From Coprinellus micaceus (taxonomy: Eukaryota; Basidiomycota; Agaricomycetes; Agaricales; Psathyrellaceae): DNA of 64,000 nucleotides. The stretch spans positions 1,860,001-1,924,000 of the forward strand of contig OX596342.1 of assembly GCA_951394405.1 (NCBI GenBank), read 5' to 3'. Each line of letters starts with the position of its first letter. Position 1 is the first letter of the stretch. This document shows positions 59,000 to 64,000 of the stretch, piece by piece. The notes below the pieces were generated by a model. It was given only the letters and a program-made list of their open reading frames with translations, ran no database searches and was not told the origin of the DNA. Made by a program: the position numbers and the translations under genes.

Positions 59000-61287
59000 A
59001 TGGAAACGGTACTTTTCAGAGCTCTCCACCGGAGGCACCGTTCGAGGAAGGAAACCGAACCCGAGTTTTCTCGGCTATGGGGGTGCAATGACCCACCCTC
59101 CGAGCAGGAGAGGATGAAAATCGAATCAACAGTTCAACAGTTAAAGTTGAACCTCCAAAAGGTTCTCCCCAACTCACGTTTGACCTCTGCGCAGGCTTCC
59201 AAGGAGGCGCAAGAGTTGAGAACTACGATCCAACGACACGAGAACCTTCTCTCCTACATTCGTACTGTACCTCCCGAAATTTGGGGTAGCATCTTTGAGC
59301 ACGTACTACGGCACATCAACTCTAATCGATACTCTAATCAGTACGACGTCACACTTCAGCGGTTGTGCGCGGTCTGTTCCAGCTGGAATGCCATAGTGAA
59401 GGGCAAGCGCCGACTTTGGACTAGCCTACCTACGCTTGCATTCGGGGACAGAACACCAACCGGGATCAAATCCTCCTCTTACCAAGCTGTGCAGCGTCGC
59501 CTGGAATTATACTTGGAGTTATCCCGCCCCCTCCCCCTCGCATTCACCTACATTCACGCCATCGGCGCAACAGAGCTCGATTGCCAATACCTTTCCATCC
59601 TAGTACTCGAGCGGCTTATGAAGGAATCCCATCGTTGGTACACCGCAACATTAACTATACCACTGGAACTGATGGAGCGCCTATCGCGTATCCACAGGCG
59701 GACGGCGGCCCTTAGAAAACTTCACCTAACTATCCACCCGCCCATGAGCCCAAGCCAAAGTGTAGACGCTCCAATCGTAGCCTTCTCCTTGGCCCCCGCC
59801 CTTCGGCATGCTGTTGTCAACTCCCGCTACAAGACGGGTGTCAGCGGTCCTCATATGCAGAGCGCCCTGCCGTGGGCCCAACTGGAGACATATGCGTGCA
59901 CTTCGAATCTTGATATCACCTACGAGTTAGTTTTGCAGGCTGCGCAAAACAAATTGACCAGCGTAATATGCACCGCAACCTCGTTGAGGTGTATAACTCC
60001 CCAAAACGTCCCGATTCACCTCCCACTCCTCCGCAAGCTTCACCTTCGGATCGGAAGATGGACCTACGATGGGCCCAACCAGGCACCAGGCAATGTGGTT
60101 CTCAATCACCTAGCCCAGCTCACTCTCCCTACGCTGGAGGACCTCGAGGTTCGCGAGGACAAACTAGATGCCGACGATGATCTTTACGAGGCTTCCATAC
60201 AGCTCATACGCCGGTCTAGCTGCTCGTTAAAGCGCTTGGCCCTTGACGAGAAGGTACCGTTTAGGGTCCACCCAGATCCTTTTTTTGGAAGACAGGTCGA
60301 ACTCTTGGCCAACCTCACACATCTGGATGTTAGATGTCCGTCAGGAAACGACATCGCAACTTTCAACCCACGAATTCTCGGCCGAAACTCGTTCACTCTC
60401 CCCAAGATGCAAGTCTTAACACTGCGAAGAAATGCCCTGGAACGACAGCTACCTGTTCTGGATGGCCAAGCCAATCCCGTACACCCTGAAGCATTCCTGA
60501 CCATGTTCAGGGGTCGGGTGTCCTCTGCTCACAGCTCGTCGCAAAACGGCGAAGGGCACGAATTTCAGAGGTTTCGAGAGGTCCGTTTCGTTTACACGGA
60601 GGCACCCTTCAGCAACGGTCCGAGGCGGGCACAACTGAAAGCATTCGAGGCGTCCGGAGAGGTTCCATTTGGCGACGCTGATATCGACCCACGCCGAGTA
60701 GAGACGTGGGCGCAGGAACTGAATGTCATTTTCTGTGCATCGTGCTCCACCCCTCATACGCCCTTTTCCAGAACTCTCGCGCAGAAGGCCATGAGCTCCT
60801 GCCTGAAAGAGCTCGAGCAACTGGACCTCAGGACACGATGCTCTCGGGTCCTTGTGGTCAGTCATTTATCTTTGGGCCCTTCCTTTTGCGCGCATTCTAA
60901 CTCGTATTCGGGTTCACAGAGGCGAGGCATCGTCCACCTGCTTCACCAAGCCAATCTTAAGAGAAGTGCCAGTATCCCTGGTGATGGGGTCTTCCACTTC
61001 CGAAAGCGCGCAAAGGACCTTTGCATGGCTTGGAAACCCTTCCTCCTCCGCGACCACCGTGCCTCGCCCTACCGCTTGTGTTACACTGGAAGTCACTCGT
61101 CTGCCACCTTGCGAATCAAGCATGTGCCTCTCGACTCGCGCTATGGTAAGCACTTCCGCTCTCGAGAGCTTCTCATGTCGCATTGATTACTGAATCTCGA
61201 CAAACAGATACGGACGAGAACGCCTGGAACGAAATCCTTGGCCTGGATATCAACTATAACGAATTGTTATCACCCGTTGGTCCGTAG
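59000..61287 (+). CDS. F-box protein of the Agaricomycete type
   Basis: Substrate-recognition subunit candidate of SCF ubiquitin ligases. Exons 59000-61145 and 61208-61287 give 741 residues with no internal stop. The N-terminus has the family signature NDPPSEQER, a coiled-coil-like region (IESTVQQLKLNLQKVL), then the F-box-like segment YIRTVPPEIWGSIFEHVL followed by LQRLCAVCSSWNAIVKG. The rest is leucine-rich-repeat-like (LTLPTLEDLEVREDKL, LKRLALDE, LANLTHLDVRC, LPKMQVLTLRR). The second exon ends YNELLSPVGP. ATG 59000 was preferred because NDPPS usually lies 20-40 residues from the start; 58880 and 59114 are alternatives. An extra intron near 60850-60920 is possible but not needed to keep the frame. 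Confidence 0.82.
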
Positions 61288-61704
61288 TCTCGAAGCTATT
61301 GTGGCCCGCGTGTTTTAGAATTATCCCCGTCATGTATGTTTTTCGCCTGTCGAAATTTATGTACTAACGCTTTGCGCTTAGAGTCGGGCGAAGATGTTTG
61401 CAAGGATATTGTTGGGGATGGTGAAGGCGCCATTATACCCGTAGGGGCCTCCGCCTGAAGAAGATCTTAAATGCCGACACGATTTTTGGGTGGAAGCCTG
61501 GAGGATGCTGCGGAAACCGGATGAGCAGTAACGACCGTAGTTTGGCCTGTGTGGGTGTTCGTTATTTTTCCGAATCAATCCTAACTACGTGAATGCTACG
61601 TCAGAATTATGGAGAGAGAAGAGAGACGCGGGGCTTTGAATTGCCTTCGACATGGAGGTGAGCCAACGCCTGAGCAAACCACCTATGACACCAACCTCGG
61701 AGCT
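61288..61704. other. Intergenic, no supported gene
   Basis: 3' flank of the F-box gene up to the duplicated hydrophobin block. Confidence 0.5.
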
Positions 61705-61994
61705 TGTCAAATTCAAGTGAGCGCCCAGCTATCCTAAATTAGGATACTGTGCTGCTCGACTCAGCCTGGAACGCGCTCGCTTAGGGAGCTAAGAGGCCTG
61801 TTATGGTGATGTTATGGCATGCGATATTGGAATAGGCTTCATGAGCCGAGCAAGGACGCGGGCGAAGCTGTAGGAGCTCGGCTCGTTGCACCCGGTGGTA
61901 GGCCTCGGCGCAGGACCCTGGAATAGAAGACATAACCCTGGCACCCCGGCGACTGGCCAGCGCATTATTTGGTTCTTATTTGGCGGACATGGGG

Positions 61995-62000
61995 TATATA
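61995..62000 (+). promoter_or_regulatory. TATA box of hydrophobin copy 2
   Basis: TATATA in GGGGTATATAACCTGG, about 105 nt upstream of the start at 62105. Confidence 0.6.
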
Positions 62001-62104
62001 ACCTGGCCGTCATTAGCTTAGCTTTCATTATTCCAGCTCCTCTCAAGCCTTTACCTCTCAACTACCACACTCGTTCAACTCTCACTCACCACCAATCTCA
62101 CAAG

Positions 62105-62566
62105 ATGTTCGCCCGTGTCGTCGCTCTCGCCACTGCTGCCTCTCTCTTCGTGTTTGCTGCCGCGGCCCCTGGTCCCCGGGCTGCTGCTCAGTGCAACGGC
62201 GGTACGATCCAGTGCTGCAACCAAGCGCAGGAAGTCGAGAAGGTGGACAAGAAGACGAGCCTGATCATGCAGCTCATCGGCCTCGACGTGTCTAACCTGA
62301 CCGGTATGGTTGGATCCAACTGCTCGCCCTTGAGCGTTTTGGCTATCGGCGGAAACAGCTGGTACGTGTAGCTCACTTGAACGCGATGAAAAGTATGAGC
62401 TGACCACGGGTATTAATTCTACAGCACCTCCCAACAGGTCTGCTGCCAGGATAATCATTACAGTAAGAATTTATGTCTCTCAATCTAGTCATACGTTGGC
62501 TGATCCACTCTATCTTCAGACGGCCTCATTGCTGTTGGCTGCTCTCCCATCAATGTCGCCCTCTAA
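62105..62566 (+). CDS. Class I hydrophobin, copy 2
   Basis: Exons 62105-62361, 62425-62462 and 62520-62566 sum to 342 nt, or 113 residues. It has a signal peptide identical to copy 1 and eight cysteines in the same class I spacing (C-x6-CC-x34-C-x12-C-x5-CC-x12-C-x7). Exon 2 encodes TSQQVCCQDNHY, and the protein ends GCSPINVAL. It is expected to be secreted and to form a rodlet layer. Expression of both copies may be similar, since the immediate promoters match. An alternative reading without splicing stops after GGNSWYV and would lose half the cysteines, so it is rejected. Confidence 0.95.
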
Positions 62567-63046
62567 AGGACGCCGTTCAAGAGGCTATTGCGACCACGCT
62601 CACTAAGATCGTCCTCTGCCCTACCTACACCCTCACTCCCTTATATCTTACATTTACCTACCATCGAAGGACAGTAATGTCTAATCCAGCAAAGATTTCG
62701 AGGCTTCCATCTACGATTTCTCGAAGTACACGCGGTCGGCGAAACGCCAGTCATATAAGCGCCCGCGAAATAGCCGGAGAAAGCCGACATTCGAACTCCG
62801 GCATTGCCGGTTGGTTGATTGCGTGCTTGGCAGTGTCCTGTTCTGACCACACCCCACTCAACACCAATTTCGATGTCATACCGTCGTCAGATTGACTGCG
62901 TACAGGCTCTTGGCCCCACATTACCAACGTTCTGCGGTACGGAAGGCGGTGGGATCCCGCGAATGATTCAACCCCGTTTCTTTCTGACCATCTCTGGACA
63001 TACATAAGGGCAGGACAATGGTGGGGTGAGTTTCTCTAGTGTCAAG
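62567..63046. other. Intergenic between hydrophobin and P450
   Basis: No gene seen. Confidence 0.5.
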
Positions 63047-64000
63047 ATGTCATTCTTGCTGTCCCTTTCCACCTTCCGACCAGTTCTTGTCGCTGGTGGA
63101 GGTATAATCGTTGTCGCCCTTGTGCAAGCAGCAGTGAGGAGAAGGAGGCGCAATCCGCGTGGGCTACCTCCGCCACCTGGCCCCAGAGGCCTCCCTATCA
63201 TCGGGAACACGTTTCAGATCCCAGACCCCAACCAACATCCGTGGAAGGTATATGCCTCACTTTGCAAGGAGTATGGTATGCGCTCCCTTGAATCAGCCAC
63301 ATTTCCCCTGTCCTGATTTTCCGCCGCACAGGTGGTATGGTTTACACGACAGCAATGGGCCAAGGAATCCTCGTCTTGACCTCGCTTCCTCGAGCGGTGG
63401 AGCTTCTGGAGAAGCGTTCTGCGGTCTACTCTTCCCGCCCGTCCATCCCCGCCCTCAACTTGTGAGCCTTTGCCAGTCCTCTGCCTCCACCGACGGTAAC
63501 TTGACACAGCGCGATGTATACGGAACAGAATCGAGCTTGAAGATTGGGCGATTGGCACAATGCCGTACGGAAATGTATGGAGGGAATACCGCCGCGCTTT
63601 CCACCAGCAAATGAATCACAACGTCGTTGCACGTTACCACCCCATTATGGTCGAGGAAAGGGACATTTTCCTTCGCAAGCTCAAGGACTCCCCTGCAGAT
63701 TTCCACGAACATATTAGAATGTGCGCCTTCTTTGGTATCTCACGGTAAGCAGATCGTACTCACTTGAGCCTCAATCTAGGTTCTTTGGAAAGGTCATTAT
63801 GAGAACTTCATACGGCATCGACGATATGAATCAGAACGAGTCGTTTATACATGCTGCAGAGTCACTCGTTGACTCATTTGGGGACTCTATAGCTCCAGGG
63901 AAGTATTTGGTGAACATTTTCCCGATACTCAGATATATCCCTCCATGGGTGCCTGGAGCAGGATTCCAAAAGACCTTCAGGAGAGCGGCCGAGCTGGGTA
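63047..64000 (+). CDS. Cytochrome P450, 5' part (truncated by window end)
   Basis: N-terminal portion of a second P450. It starts at ATG 63047 with an anchor (VLVAGGGIIVVALVQAAV), a basic stop-transfer run (RRRRR) and the hinge LPPPPGPRGLPIIGN. Exons 63047-63275, 63332-63461, 63529-63720 and 63780 onward give the following: WKVYASLCKEYGGMVYTTAM, LPRAVELLEKRSAVYSSRPS, then LEDWAIGTMPYGNVWREYRR with AFHQQMNHN, and FFGKVIMRTSYGIDDMNQNE. The apparent frameshift near 63500 disappears if the acceptor GAACAG at 63523-63528 is used. Helix I, ExxR and the haem loop lie beyond the window. It is distinct from the P450 at 30.3-32.7 kb. The frame extends upstream without an ATG. Confidence 0.9.

Larger units (their letters stand above)
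61705..62566 (+). repeat. Inverted duplication, copy 2 (hydrophobin plus promoter)
   Basis: Partner of 41083-41978. The leader, TATA region and exon 1 are nearly identical; introns and exons 2-3 are more diverged. Confidence 0.85.

Noticed and set aside
61886..62371. 161-codon frame starting upstream of hydrophobin copy 2
   Set aside because: Its first 73 codons are the conserved promoter and leader, including the TATA box. The mature gene starts at 62105.
63455..63535. Apparent frameshift in the second P450
   Set aside because: Using the acceptor GAACAG ending at 63528 restores the frame and gives the expected MPYGNVWREYRR context.

Overview
The window is fungal, almost certainly an Agaricomycete basidiomycete. 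Genes are cut by many short (about 50-60 nt) introns. The families seen are typical of that class: DUF6593, DUF6534, class I hydrophobins, a ubiquitin-like-domain/zinc-ribbon protein and F-box/LRR-type proteins. Housekeeping genes (NOL6/Utp22, calcineurin A, elongin C, Ind1, a Ca2+/H+ exchanger) anchor the identification. All gene models were spliced by eye; where every exon was summed to an exact codon multiple, this is stated in the entry. No tRNA, rRNA, CRISPR array or intact transposon was seen.

Layout. 0-3.3 kb: a possible secreted protein running off the left edge, a DUF6593 gene and a four-helix membrane protein, all on minus. 3.9-7.9 kb: the ribosome-biogenesis gene NOL6/Utp22. 8.5-15.7 kb: three paralogous AsaB/CmcJ-type oxygenase-like genes around a TPR protein. 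16.2-18.5 kb: calcineurin A. 19.5-21.5 kb: a head-to-head pair of a ubiquitin-like-domain protein and elongin C. 22.0-27.1 kb: a second copy of the four-helix protein, an ATG27-like gene and a DUF6534 gene. 30.3-32.7 kb: an intact cytochrome P450. 32.7-41 kb: a gene-poor stretch with one F-box-like, probably broken gene. 41.1-46.7 kb: a hydrophobin and a Ca2+/H+ exchanger. 46.7-51.7 kb: a 1,514-residue RING-H2 protein. 53.6-57.3 kb: an HPP-family membrane protein and mitochondrial Ind1. 57.6-61.3 kb: a head-to-head E2 enzyme and F-box protein. 62.1-64 kb: a second hydrophobin and the 5' part of a second P450.

Two themes stand out. First, ubiquitin-system genes are frequent (elongin C, ubiquitin-like-domain protein, RING-H2, E2, F-box, F-box fragment), and two divergent pairs may share promoters. 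The E2 has a nuclear-looking tail with three SUMO-interaction-type motifs, which is the most novel item. Second, the window holds two inverted paralogous pairs (four-helix proteins about 19 kb apart; hydrophobins about 20 kb apart). The hydrophobin pair shows an uneven divergence pattern that suggests gene conversion. Two GC-AG introns could be deduced from reading-frame logic.
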